A stretch of DNA of 64,000 nucleotides from Sphingomonas immobilis (GTDB taxonomy: Bacteria; Pseudomonadota; Alphaproteobacteria; Sphingomonadales; Sphingomonadaceae). A program made the position numbers and the translations under genes. The DNA lies in NCBI RefSeq assembly GCF_030580995.1, contig NZ_JAUQSZ010000011.1, positions 62,001 through 126,000 of the forward strand, given 5' to 3'. Positions 8,691 through 16,251 of the stretch are shown here, one piece after another. Below the pieces are notes generated by a model, which searched no databases, was not told where the DNA came from, and was given only the letters and a program-made list of their open reading frames with translations. Each line of letters starts with the position of its first letter. Position 1 is the first letter of the stretch.

Positions 8691-9665
8691 ATGAATTCGA
8701 TCAAGGCAATTTCGGCTGACGCGCTGGCGTGGCTCGACGCGCAGCGGTTGCCGCCGTCGCCGTCCAACTATCGGTTGGCCTATTCCTATCACGACGGCGA
8801 GCATCCCGAGCTGGTGAAGGCGGTGCGCGCGATCGTCGATGACGGCGTGCGCATCACTCAGGCCGAGACCGATACGCTGCACGAACGCTGGCTCGGCGCC
8901 GTGACGACCGAATCCGCCAAGCGCGCGGACGAGGCGCGCACGGCGGCGATCCGTCACCAGGCGCTGGGGCTGGCCGAACTCGCCGCCTCGGCGACGGCGA
9001 CGACGGGCGAATTCGGGCGTGAGCTGGAACGGTCGATCCCCGAACTGGCGGAAGAGGGTTCGGCGTCGATGCAGGAACTGTTCGCACGCACGCTGGAGCG
9101 CACGCAGCGCGCCGAGCGCGAACTGGCCGCGACCACGGCACAGGTGCAGCAGCTACGCGAGAAGCTGGAGGCGGTGCAGGGTGATGCCGAACGTGATGCC
9201 CTCACCGGCCTCCCCAACCGCCGCGGCATCGACGCCTATCTCGGCGCCGATGCGCGGCGCGAGGCGGCGCATGTCTTCGCGATCTGCGACATCGATCGCT
9301 TCAAATCGTATAACGATCGCTATGGCCATGCCGTCGGCGATCGCGTGCTGAAGACGGTGGCGGCGTCGCTGCAGGAAACGCTGGCCGATCATTTCGTCGG
9401 GCGCTGGGGCGGCGAGGAATTCATCATCATCGCCCGCACAGACGTGAGCGATGGCGTGAAGCTGGTCGAGGCGGCCAAGACCGCGCTCGGCGAACGCCAT
9501 TTCAAGCTGCGCGAGACCGACGAGCCGATGGGCAAGATCACCTTCTCGGCCGGCGTCGTGCCGCTGCCGGTTCAGGCGGCGGAGCACGAGGCGGCGTTCG
9601 CGGCGGCGGATGCGTTGCTGTACCAGGCGAAGGAAGCTGGGCGGGATCGGGTTTTCGGGGGCTGA
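8691..9665 (+). CDS. Diguanylate cyclase (GGDEF domain)
   Basis: 324 residues. The N-terminal ~150 residues are helical with a coiled-coil tendency (RTQRAERELAATTAQVQQLREK). A GGDEF domain follows, starting at DALTGLPNRRG, with the active-site loop GRWGGEEF, so cyclic-di-GMP synthesis from GTP is predicted. There is no transmembrane segment, so it is cytoplasmic. I see no RxxD inhibitory site five residues before GGEEF, suggesting no product inhibition through that site. It stands alone after a 134-bp gap from the VOC operon. Confidence 0.92.
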   Translation: MNSIKAISADALAWLDAQRLPPSPSNYRLAYSYHDGEHPELVKAVRAIVDDGVRITQAETDTLHERWLGAVTTESAKRADEARTAAIRHQALGLAELAASATATTGEFGRELERSIPELAEEGSASMQELFARTLERTQRAERELAATTAQVQQLREKLEAVQGDAERDALTGLPNRRGIDAYLGADARREAAHVFAICDIDRFKSYNDRYGHAVGDRVLKTVAASLQETLADHFVGRWGGEEFIIIARTDVSDGVKLVEAAKTALGERHFKLRETDEPMGKITFSAGVVPLPVQAAEHEAAFAAADALLYQAKEAGRDRVFGG

Positions 9666-10244
9666 TCAGGCGAACGCTGGCGCTCCCTTGAGCTGGGTAT
9701 ACGCCGCGATGACGTCCTGCAGCTTTTTCTCGAAGCTGCGGTCGCCGCCGTTGCGGTCGGGGTGATACTTTCGCACGAGCTCGGCGTAGCGCTGGCGCAG
9801 ACCGCGGCGGTCGGTGTCGGCGGGGAGATCGAGCACTTTCAGCGCGCGGCGCTCGCTTTCGGATAGGGGCTTGCCGTCCTTGCGCGCGGCTTCGCCGGCC
9901 GTGGCGCGGCGGAAGCGCGTGCTGATCGCGTCGAGCGGATCGGTGAAATCAGCCCAGCGCGGCGGGCGGTCGGCGCCGCCGGTGCCGGTGAAGGCGCGCG
10001 TCTCGCGCTCCCAGCCCGCGAACGGGCGCTGCGCGTCGTGGATTTCGTCGGGGCTCATGCCGGCGAAGAAATTGTAGCGCGCGTTGAAGGCGCGGACGTG
10101 ATCGAGGCAGAACCAGCGGTAGGGGCGCGGCCCCTCGAAATCGTTCGCGCGACCTTCGCCGGGCGCGCGGAATTCGCCGGGCTGGTCGCAACCGGGTTCG
10201 TCGCAGGCGCGCGCCGCGCCCTCGACACGGCCGTGGAAACGCAT
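9666..10244 (-). CDS. J-domain (DnaJ-like) protein with C-terminal J domain
   Basis: 192 residues from ATG at 10244, with AAGGA 10 bases upstream; a TTG at 10295 could add 17 residues. The J domain is at the C-terminus (about 130-190) with the essential HPD (KYHPDRNGGD). The N-terminal part has a Cys pair (CDEPGC) and a further Cys in WFCLDHVRAFN, a likely metal-binding knuckle. This layout is typical of short alphaproteobacterial J-proteins next to bolA. It should stimulate a DnaK ATPase. Divergent from bolA. Confidence 0.87.
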   Translation of the reverse strand: MRFHGRVEGAARACDEPGCDQPGEFRAPGEGRANDFEGPRPYRWFCLDHVRAFNARYNFFAGMSPDEIHDAQRPFAGWERETRAFTGTGGADRPPRWADFTDPLDAISTRFRRATAGEAARKDGKPLSESERRALKVLDLPADTDRRGLRQRYAELVRKYHPDRNGGDRSFEKKLQDVIAAYTQLKGAPAFA

Positions 10245-10321
10245 GCCTGGCCTGTCCTTCTTTTCCTGTTCGCGCGCCAAACGTGGCTCCCTCAAACCGA
10301 CAAACGCACTATATAGGCGCG

Positions 10322-10606
10322 ATGACCGACCTCGCTACCGCTCCCGTCGCAGACCTGATCGCGGCTCGTCTCACCGAAGCGCTCAGCCCCAGCGCGCTGG
10401 AGGTGATCAACGACAGCCATCACCACGCCGGGCACATGGGCGACGACAAGTCGGGCGAGAGCCATTTCACCGTGATCGTCGAAAGTGCGGCCTTTGCCGG
10501 GGTTTCGCGCGTTGGGCGGCAGCGGCTCGTCAACCAGGCGCTCGCCGAGCTGCTCGCGACGCGCATCCATGCGCTTGCGATCAAGACCCGCGCGCCGGGA
10601 GAATGA
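10322..10606 (+). CDS. BolA-family protein
   Basis: 94 residues from ATG at 10322. It shows the BolA core: IAARLTEAL, then INDSHHHAGH, SHFTVIVES, and SRVGRQRLVNQALAELL with the final IHALAIKT strand. The conserved C-terminal His is in IHALAI. BolA proteins partner monothiol glutaredoxins in iron-sulfur cluster handling and can bind DNA. The next gene begins one base after its stop. Confidence 0.92.
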   Translation: MTDLATAPVADLIAARLTEALSPSALEVINDSHHHAGHMGDDKSGESHFTVIVESAAFAGVSRVGRQRLVNQALAELLATRIHALAIKTRAPGE

Positions 10607-10607
10607 G

Positions 10608-11294
10608 ATGACCTACCGGCTGTGGTATTGGCCGAGCATCCAGGGGCGCGGCGAGTTCGTGCGGCTGGCGCTGGAGGCGGGCGGGATCGCCTACACGGAC
10701 TGCGCGCGCGAGCAGGGCGCGAAGGCGCTGATGGCGAACCTCGGGAAGCACGAGGAGGCTTTCGCGCCGCCCTATCTGGAGCTGGAGGACGGCGCCGTCG
10801 CGCAGGTCGCCAACATCTTGTTCTATCTCGGCGAGGTGCATGATCTCGCGCCGGCGGACCAGAAATGGCGGCTCAACGCGCTGCAACTGACGATCGCCGA
10901 TCTCGTCGCGGAAGTGCACAATGTGCATCACCCGGTCGCCGTCTCCGACTATTACGAGGACCAGAAGGCGGAGGCGGCGCGTGCCGCAAAGGGGTTCCGC
11001 GAGGAGCGCATCCCCAAGTTTCTCGGCCATTTCGAGGATGCGGTGCGCGGCGACTGGGTGGCGGGGGAGCGCTGGTCCTACGTCGATACGTCGCTGTTCC
11101 AGGTGATCGCGGGGCTGCGCTATATGTTCCCGCAGCGGATGGCGACGGTCGAGGGCGACTATCCGAAGCTGATCGCGCTGCACGACCGGGTGGCGGCGCT
11201 GCCGGGGATCGCGGCGTATCTGCAGAGCGACCGGCGGATCGCATTCAACACCGAGGGTATCTTCCGGCACTATCCCGAATTGGATGCGGCGTGA
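10608..11294 (+). CDS. Glutathione S-transferase
   Basis: 228 residues. It begins YRLWYWPSIQGRGEFVRLAL, the strand and first helix of sigma/alpha-like GSTs with a Tyr near the active site. PPYLELEDGAVAQVANIL holds the cis-Pro and glutathione-binding stretch, and the helical domain ends with SYVDTSLFQVI. ATG at 10608 directly follows bolA (TGAG ATG), and its stop overlaps the GTG of the NUDIX gene, so these genes look like one operon running to 13436. Confidence 0.9.
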   Translation: MTYRLWYWPSIQGRGEFVRLALEAGGIAYTDCAREQGAKALMANLGKHEEAFAPPYLELEDGAVAQVANILFYLGEVHDLAPADQKWRLNALQLTIADLVAEVHNVHHPVAVSDYYEDQKAEAARAAKGFREERIPKFLGHFEDAVRGDWVAGERWSYVDTSLFQVIAGLRYMFPQRMATVEGDYPKLIALHDRVAALPGIAAYLQSDRRIAFNTEGIFRHYPELDAA

Positions 11295-11731
11295 CGGCGG
11301 AGATCGTGCGCGTGCCGCGGCCGGCGGCGCGGATCCTGCTGACCGATGGCGACGGTCGCGTGCTGATGTTCCGCTTCTCGCCCGATGATCGCCCGCCCTT
11401 CTGGTGTACGCCGGGCGGCGCGGTCGATCCGGGCGAAAGCTACGAGGCGGCGGCGCGGCGCGAATTGCTCGAGGAGACCGGGATCGCGGCAGAGCCGGGG
11501 CCCGAAGTCGCGCGCCGCGTGGTCGAGTTCCTGACGCTGGAGGGCGTGCCGGTGATCGCCGAGGAACGCTATTTCCGCGTGCGCGTGGCCGGCGCCGAGA
11601 TCGACACGAGCCGCCACACGCCGCTCGAACAACGCGTCATGCAGGAATGGCGCTGGTTCGCGCCGCACGAGATCGCAGGCTTTCCCGAGCCGCTGTTCCC
11701 CGAAGATCTGACGGAGATGCTGAGCCTATGA
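11291..11731 (+). CDS. NUDIX hydrolase
   Basis: 146 residues starting with GTG at 11291, overlapping the GST stop (GTGA). The NUDIX box is complete: GGAVDPGESYEA then ARRELLEETGI, giving the G-x5-E-x7-REUxEExGU pattern that binds Mg2+ for pyrophosphate hydrolysis of nucleoside-diphosphate-linked substrates. The substrate is unknown. The stop overlaps the pirin start. Confidence 0.92.
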   Translation: MTAEIVRVPRPAARILLTDGDGRVLMFRFSPDDRPPFWCTPGGAVDPGESYEAAARRELLEETGIAAEPGPEVARRVVEFLTLEGVPVIAEERYFRVRVAGAEIDTSRHTPLEQRVMQEWRWFAPHEIAGFPEPLFPEDLTEMLSL

Positions 11732-12624
11732 GCGATGACCTGACGATCGCGGCGATCTCGCCGGTGACGCATGACCTCGGCGGGTTCAAGGTGCATCGCA
11801 CGTTGCCGTCGCGCGGGCGGACGATGGTCGGTCCCTTCATCTTCTGGGACCAGATGGGGCCGGCGCGGCTGGAGGCCGGGACCGGGATCGACGTGCGGCC
11901 GCATCCGCACATCAACCTGTCGACCGTGACCTATCTCTTCGCGGGCGCGATCGGACATCGTGATTCGCTGGGCAGCGTCGCGCGGATCGAACCCGGCGCG
12001 GTCAATCTGATGACGGCGGGCAAGGGCATCGTCCATTCGGAACGCTCGCCCGAAGACGAGCGCGCGGGCGGGCCCGAACTGTCGGGCATCCAGACGTGGC
12101 TGGCCCTGCCCGAGGCGGTCGAGGAGATGGACCCTGCGTTCGAGCATGTCACGGCGGAGGCATTGCCGATCGTGACGGGTGCCGGCGTGAGCGCGCGGGT
12201 GATCATGGGCGATCTGTGGGGCGTGCGTGCGCCGACCACGACCTATGCCGAGACGATCTATGCCGACATCGAGCTGGAGGCGGGCGGCAGCGTGCCGATC
12301 GACGCGGGGGCGGACGAGCGCGCGATCTACGTGGCGCTGGGCGAGGCGTCCCTGGACGGCATGATGTTGGAGCCGATGGTGCTGTACGTGCTGCGGCCCG
12401 GCGTGGCGGCGACCTTGCGGTCGGCGAGCGGCGCGCGGGTGATGCTGTGCGGCGGCGAGACATTGGGGACGCGACACGTCTTCTGGAATTTCGTGTCGTC
12501 GCGGCGCGAGCGCATCAACGAGGCGAAGCGGGCGTGGAAGGCGGGCGAGTTTCCGCTCGTGCCGGGCGACAGCGAGGAGTTCATCTCGCTGCCCGAGGTG
12601 CCGCTGACCGTCAGCTATCCGTGA
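11728..12624 (+). CDS. Pirin-family cupin protein
   Basis: 298 residues. The pirin N-terminal cupin is clear: VGPFIFWDQMGP, then DVRPHPHINLSTVTYLF (metal-binding His residues), GAVNLMTAGKGIVHSE and SGIQTWLALP, followed by the pirin C-terminal domain. Bacterial pirins bind iron or other metals and some have quercetinase activity. It overlaps the NUDIX stop by four bases, and its stop overlaps the following GTG start. Confidence 0.93.
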   Translation: MSDDLTIAAISPVTHDLGGFKVHRTLPSRGRTMVGPFIFWDQMGPARLEAGTGIDVRPHPHINLSTVTYLFAGAIGHRDSLGSVARIEPGAVNLMTAGKGIVHSERSPEDERAGGPELSGIQTWLALPEAVEEMDPAFEHVTAEALPIVTGAGVSARVIMGDLWGVRAPTTTYAETIYADIELEAGGSVPIDAGADERAIYVALGEASLDGMMLEPMVLYVLRPGVAATLRSASGARVMLCGGETLGTRHVFWNFVSSRRERINEAKRAWKAGEFPLVPGDSEEFISLPEVPLTVSYP

Positions 12625-13436
12625 CGCCCGTCGCGCTGGCGACGGGCGTCACGCTCCAGGTCGCGACGGCGGGGAATCCGGCGAACCCGGCGATCATCCT
12701 GCTGCACGGCTTCCCGGAATCGCACCGGACGTGGCGGCGGCAGATGGCGGCGCTCGCCGAAACGCATTTCGTGATCGCGCCGGACCAGCGCGGCTATGCC
12801 GCGTCCTCCAAGCCCGTCGCGGTGGGGGACTATGCTATCGACCGGCTGGTCGCGGACGTGATCGCGTTGGCGGATCATTTCGGGCTCTCGACCTTCACGC
12901 TCGCGGGGCACGACTGGGGCGGGGTGGTAGCGTGGGCGGCGGCGGCGACGTGGCCGCAGCGGGTGGCGCGGCTGATCGTCCTCAACGCGCCGCATCCCGT
13001 AATCTTCGCGAAATCCCTGCGCGAGAATGGGGCGCAGCAGCACGCCAGCCGCTATATCGACCGCATCCGCGCGACGCGGATCGACCGCTCGCGGATGGTG
13101 CGGGCGGTGCTGGCGAGCGCGCTTGTGCAGCGTGTCGCGCGGCGGTTCGGGGCGGCGCATCTCGACGAATGGAGCCGGCAGGGCGCGCTGACCGGGATGC
13201 TCAACTGGTATCGCGCGGTGCCGGAAGGGGCCGGGCCGGGCGCGGCGATGCCCATCGTGACGCAGCCGACGCTGGTGATCTGGGGGATGCGAGACCGTTA
13301 TCTGCTGCCGGTGCAGCTCGACGGGCTGGATGCGCTGGTGCCCGACCTCACGCTGGTGCGGCTGGATGCCGGGCATTTCGTGACGTGGCGCGCGGCGGAG
13401 GCAGTGACGGCGGCGATGCTCGACTGGTTGACCTGA
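12621..13436 (+). CDS. Alpha/beta hydrolase (epoxide-hydrolase-like)
   Basis: 271 residues from GTG at 12621 (GTGA overlap with pirin). The oxyanion motif HGFPESHRTW, the nucleophile elbow GHDWGG with Asp as nucleophile and the C-terminal His in DAGHFVTW match epoxide hydrolases/haloalkane dehalogenases. DQRGYAASSKP is the usual helix following the second strand. The last gene of the bolA-GST-NUDIX-pirin unit; the substrate is unknown. Confidence 0.9.
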   Translation: MTPVALATGVTLQVATAGNPANPAIILLHGFPESHRTWRRQMAALAETHFVIAPDQRGYAASSKPVAVGDYAIDRLVADVIALADHFGLSTFTLAGHDWGGVVAWAAAATWPQRVARLIVLNAPHPVIFAKSLRENGAQQHASRYIDRIRATRIDRSRMVRAVLASALVQRVARRFGAAHLDEWSRQGALTGMLNWYRAVPEGAGPGAAMPIVTQPTLVIWGMRDRYLLPVQLDGLDALVPDLTLVRLDAGHFVTWRAAEAVTAAMLDWLT

Positions 13437-13440
13437 TACT

Positions 13441-13465
13441 ATACGAACCATATACGATTCGTATA
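13441..13465. promoter_or_regulatory. Palindromic operator before the ParD-like/map pair
   Basis: TATACGATTCGTATA (13451-13465) is a perfect 7-1-7 palindrome, with an extra half-site ATACGA at 13441, one helical turn upstream. It lies 17 bp before the ATG of the RHH-type ParD-like protein. This is the classic place for autorepression by an antitoxin-like RHH protein. The assignment is inferred. Confidence 0.55.
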
Positions 13466-13482
13466 TTCAAGGGGAGAGCGTC

Positions 13483-13677
13483 ATGGGCATCGTGAAGATC
13501 GACGAAGACCTGCACGAGGAAGTGCGCAAGGCGAGTACGGTGATGTGCCGCTCGATCAACGCGCAGGCCGAGTTCTGGATGAAGATCGGAATGCTGGCGG
13601 AGGCGAACCCGGCGCTGTCGTTCAACGAGATCGTGCGGAGGGAGCTCGAGGCCGCGCAGGTAAGGCTGGCCGCCTGA
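13483..13677 (+). CDS. ParD-like (RHH) antitoxin-family protein
   Basis: 64 residues: KIDEDLHEEVRKASTVMCRSINAQAEFWMKIG matches the ParD-like family (a beta strand plus two helices, with SINAQAEFWMKIG highly typical). GGGGAGAG precedes the ATG. No ParE-type toxin follows; instead a methionine aminopeptidase starts one base after its stop. A strong palindrome sits upstream. It may be a plain autoregulator of map, not an antitoxin. Confidence 0.85.
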   Translation: MGIVKIDEDLHEEVRKASTVMCRSINAQAEFWMKIGMLAEANPALSFNEIVRRELEAAQVRLAA

Positions 13678-13678
13678 G

Positions 13679-14467
13679 ATGGTGAAAACCGCCGACGAGC
13701 TGGCGCTGATGCAGGTGTCGGGCCGGTTGCTGGCATCGGTATTCGAGATGCTCGACGGCGTGAACCTGGCGGGCATGTCAACAATGGCGGTCAACGATCT
13801 GGTCGAACGCTTCATCACCATCGACCTCGCCGCGCGGCCGGCGAGCAAGGGGCAGTACGGATTTAAGTATGTTCTGAACTGCTCGCGCAATCACGTCGTC
13901 TGCCATGGCGTTCCCGATCCGGAGGAGGTGGTTGGGGAGGGGGATATCATCAATCTGGATATCACGCTGGAGAAGGGCGGGTTCATTGCGGATTCGAGCA
14001 AGACGTATCTGGTTGGCGATGTCGCGCCGCACGCGCGCCGGCTGGTGAAGGTTGCGGAGGAGGCGATGTGGAAGGGCATCCGCGCGGTGCGGCCGGGCGG
14101 GCACATCGGCGATATCGGCTTCGCGATCGAGCGGCATGCCAAGAAGCACGGCTATGCGGTGGTGCGCGATTACGGCGGCCACGGCATCGGCCGCGAGATG
14201 CACGAGGAACCGCACGTCGCCAATTTCGGCAAGCCCGGCACCGGCCTGCGCCTGCGCGAGGGGATGGTCTTTACCATCGAGCCGATGGTGAATGCAGGGA
14301 CGCGGCGGGTCGTGACCGAGGAGGACGGGTGGACCGTCGTGACCGCCGACCGCAAGCTGTCGGCGCAGTTCGAGCATACGGTGGCGGTAGTGCCCGGCGG
14401 CGTCCAGGTGCTGACGCTGCGCCGCGACGAGGCGGGGCGGGCGGCGAACCGCCCGCCCGCGCCGTAG
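13679..14467 (+). CDS. map: Type I methionine aminopeptidase
   Basis: 262 residues. It removes the initiator Met from new proteins. The metal ligands are in place: DITLEKGGFIADSS (the first Asp of the usual NVDVT motif plus the second Asp), YGGHGIG (His), FTIEPM (Glu) and QFEHTVAV (Glu). It lacks an N-terminal zinc finger. It directly follows the ParD-like gene. The window does not show whether it is the only map gene; its pairing with an RHH gene suggests an accessory, separately regulated copy. Confidence 0.93.
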   Translation: MVKTADELALMQVSGRLLASVFEMLDGVNLAGMSTMAVNDLVERFITIDLAARPASKGQYGFKYVLNCSRNHVVCHGVPDPEEVVGEGDIINLDITLEKGGFIADSSKTYLVGDVAPHARRLVKVAEEAMWKGIRAVRPGGHIGDIGFAIERHAKKHGYAVVRDYGGHGIGREMHEEPHVANFGKPGTGLRLREGMVFTIEPMVNAGTRRVVTEEDGWTVVTADRKLSAQFEHTVAVVPGGVQVLTLRRDEAGRAANRPPAP

Positions 14468-14468
14468 C

Positions 14469-14810
14469 TCAGTCGGCGTCCGCCCAGGACAGCTCGCCCG
14501 GAAGCATCGTCCCGCCCGCCCACTGGCTGTAGAGATATCCGCTGCCGGAGGCGTTGTGGAGCCCGATGCTGTCGAAGAATCCGTGCAGTTGCAGGCCGCT
14601 CAAGTGATTGACGGCAAGCCGGACGGTGGTGGGCTTCCAGCCATCCTCCTTCGTCGTGTCGCAACTCCCATGGGCGTACATGATCTTGCCGCCGTCGCCA
14701 TGCCATGTCGACGTTGCGGAAGAGGCGAACGTCGAGACGAACGGGAGTCTGAGCCGCACGTTCATCGACGTGCCGGCCGTGTCGCTTATGACAACATTAT
14801 AGGTTCTCAT
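14469..14810 (-). CDS. Small protein of unknown function, copy A of a tandem pair
   Basis: 113 residues, no signal peptide. It aligns along its full length with the 112-residue protein at 15051: both begin with an amphipathic strand, then share W-H-x-x-GGK, a single Cys (GSCDTT here, GVCNAT there), GFFDS, LHN and GSG, and end in an acidic tail. The Trp, Gly and short-strand pattern suggests a beta-sandwich; I do not recognise the family. It converges on map with one base between the stops. Confidence 0.7.
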   Translation of the reverse strand: MRTYNVVISDTAGTSMNVRLRLPFVSTFASSATSTWHGDGGKIMYAHGSCDTTKEDGWKPTTVRLAVNHLSGLQLHGFFDSIGLHNASGSGYLYSQWAGGTMLPGELSWADAD

Positions 14811-15050
14811 CGATCGATCCTAGCGCAAGAAGGCGACGCGCCGCGTTCCCGGCCGTCGCAAACCATCGGTGGAGCGAAGGGCGTCCCGTGCGCGGGATCA
14901 AACCTCCATGCGACTCGCATGGTTACTTACCGCAATCGTCAGGGCTGTCCAGATTGTTGCGACGCGGCATGCCTTGTTTGACAAGGCGTTAGTCGGGATC
15001 GCCGGCAGGGGCCGGGGAGGCATGGCCGCCCCGGCCGCCGCCCCGGTGGC
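14811..15050. other. Intergenic leader of copy A with a palindrome shared with copy B
   Basis: No gene seen. It carries TCCCG-TGCG-CGGGA at 14884-14897 and CTGTCCAGAT at 14945-14954. The same two elements, in the same order and orientation, lie upstream of copy B (15462-15475 and 15525-15533). They are probably operator and promoter parts of the duplicated leftward unit. Confidence 0.5.
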
Positions 15051-15389
15051 TCAGTTGTCGTCGACCCACTGGATCGGGCCGGGCACCATCGAGCTGCCGC
15101 CCCAGCCGGGATGAATGGTGCCACTGCCACCACTGTTGTGGAGCTTCGCGCTGTCGAAGAAACCGTTGAGCGTAACGCCGAGCGAATTGAAGGCGATCAA
15201 CAGCACGCCGGTCGGGCCGATCAATTGCGACCGGGTCGCGTTGCAGACACCGTCAGAATAGCGCAGCTTGCCGCCTTCTGCATGCCACGACGAATTGCCG
15301 TCGTCGGTCCAGTTCTCCAGAAACGGGACGTTGACGCGCACCTTTACTGAATTACCGGGCACGTCGGTGATGATGATCTTGTACTGCAT
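15051..15389 (-). CDS. Small protein of unknown function, copy B of a tandem pair
   Basis: 112 residues, a paralogue of the protein at 14469. Shared blocks include SxW-H-x-x-GGK, one conserved Cys, LxxxGFFDSxxLHN, GSG and a Pro/Trp-rich C-terminus. Between the blocks the two have diverged considerably, so the duplication is not recent, although the upstream palindrome is retained. No signal peptide or membrane segment; function unknown. Confidence 0.7.
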   Translation of the reverse strand: MQYKIIITDVPGNSVKVRVNVPFLENWTDDGNSSWHAEGGKLRYSDGVCNATRSQLIGPTGVLLIAFNSLGVTLNGFFDSAKLHNSGGSGTIHPGWGGSSMVPGPIQWVDDN

Positions 15390-15762
15390 GAAACTGTTCC
15401 TGTCGCGAGAGTTGAAGCACCGCCGGGCGGTGTCGTAACATCTTCAAATTTCTGGAAAGCGTCCCGTTTACGGGATCGAATCACTAGGCGACTCAGCGCG
15501 GCGAGTTTACCTGTTCCTGAGTAACTGTCCAGAATATTTGCCGGAGCCGATGGCACCGGCTGCGCCACCACTAGAGAAGCGGAACGGCCCGGTAGAACCA
15601 AATAGGTACAAAACGCTTGACAGCGTCACGCTCATTCGGTACATATCAGGAACGATGAAGAATTGCGAGTCGGGCCGGGCGGGCCGCTTCGGAGGACATC
15701 CTCCGCGGGCGGTTCGTGCCGGCCCGCGGCGCGTTCGGACGACTTTATCCGGGGGGAGGCAT
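15390..15762. other. Intergenic region: copy-B leader and GTA promoter region
   Basis: The left part holds the copy-B palindrome TCCCG-TTTA-CGGGA (15462-15475) and CTGTCCAGA (15525-15533). The right part holds a promoter-like sequence for the rightward GTA cluster and a GC-rich 5' leader. No convincing gene; an in-frame ATG at 15655 exists, but the ribosome site favours 15763. Confidence 0.5.
15617..15645 (+). promoter_or_regulatory. Candidate sigma-70 promoter for the GTA cluster
   Basis: TTGACA (15617-15622) and TACATA (15640-15645) are separated by 17 bp, a near-consensus promoter 118 bp before the small terminase start. GGTACA occurs at 15605 and again at 15638, a possible direct-repeat site. 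Confidence 0.45.
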
Positions 15763-16251
15763 ATGGCGGAAAGCAACATCGGCGGATCGCGGAGCCGCGC
15801 GCTGCAGCAGCGGAAACCGCGCGGCGACGCCTTTACGGCGGCCAGGCGCAGGACGTTCTTCGACACGCTGGCCGTGACCGCCAATGTCTCGCACGCGGCG
15901 AAGGCGGCGGGGGTGTCGCTGCAGACCGCGTACCGATGGAAACAGCATGATGCCGAATTCCGCGCCGCGTGGGATGCGGCGCTCGAAACGGGCTATGCCC
16001 GGCTGGAGGAGGAATTGCTGGCGCGCGCGCTCGGCACGGGCGCCATCACCGAATATGTGCCGGGCGACAGCGCCGTGCCCGCGGTGCCGTTCGACCCGAT
16101 GCTGGCGGTGCAGGTGCTGGGCATCCGCGACCGCAAGGGCACGCGCCGGCCGAATGCCCGCTACGCCGCCGCCGTGCCGCTGGAGGAATTGCGGCGCGAG
16201 CTGAAGCACAAGCTCGACATGCTCGCCGCGCGGCTGGGCAATACGCGATGA
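15763..16251 (+). CDS. Small terminase-like DNA-packaging protein (GTA g1 type)
   Basis: 162 residues from ATG at 15763 behind GGGGGGAGG. A helix-turn-helix (VSHAAKAAGVSLQTAYRWKQ) lies near residues 40-60, followed by a helical region. It precedes and overlaps the large terminase by four bases, as in GTA and phage packaging operons. It is predicted to bind DNA and regulate the packaging motor. Confidence 0.82.
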   Translation: MAESNIGGSRSRALQQRKPRGDAFTAARRRTFFDTLAVTANVSHAAKAAGVSLQTAYRWKQHDAEFRAAWDAALETGYARLEEELLARALGTGAITEYVPGDSAVPAVPFDPMLAVQVLGIRDRKGTRRPNARYAAAVPLEELRRELKHKLDMLAARLGNTR

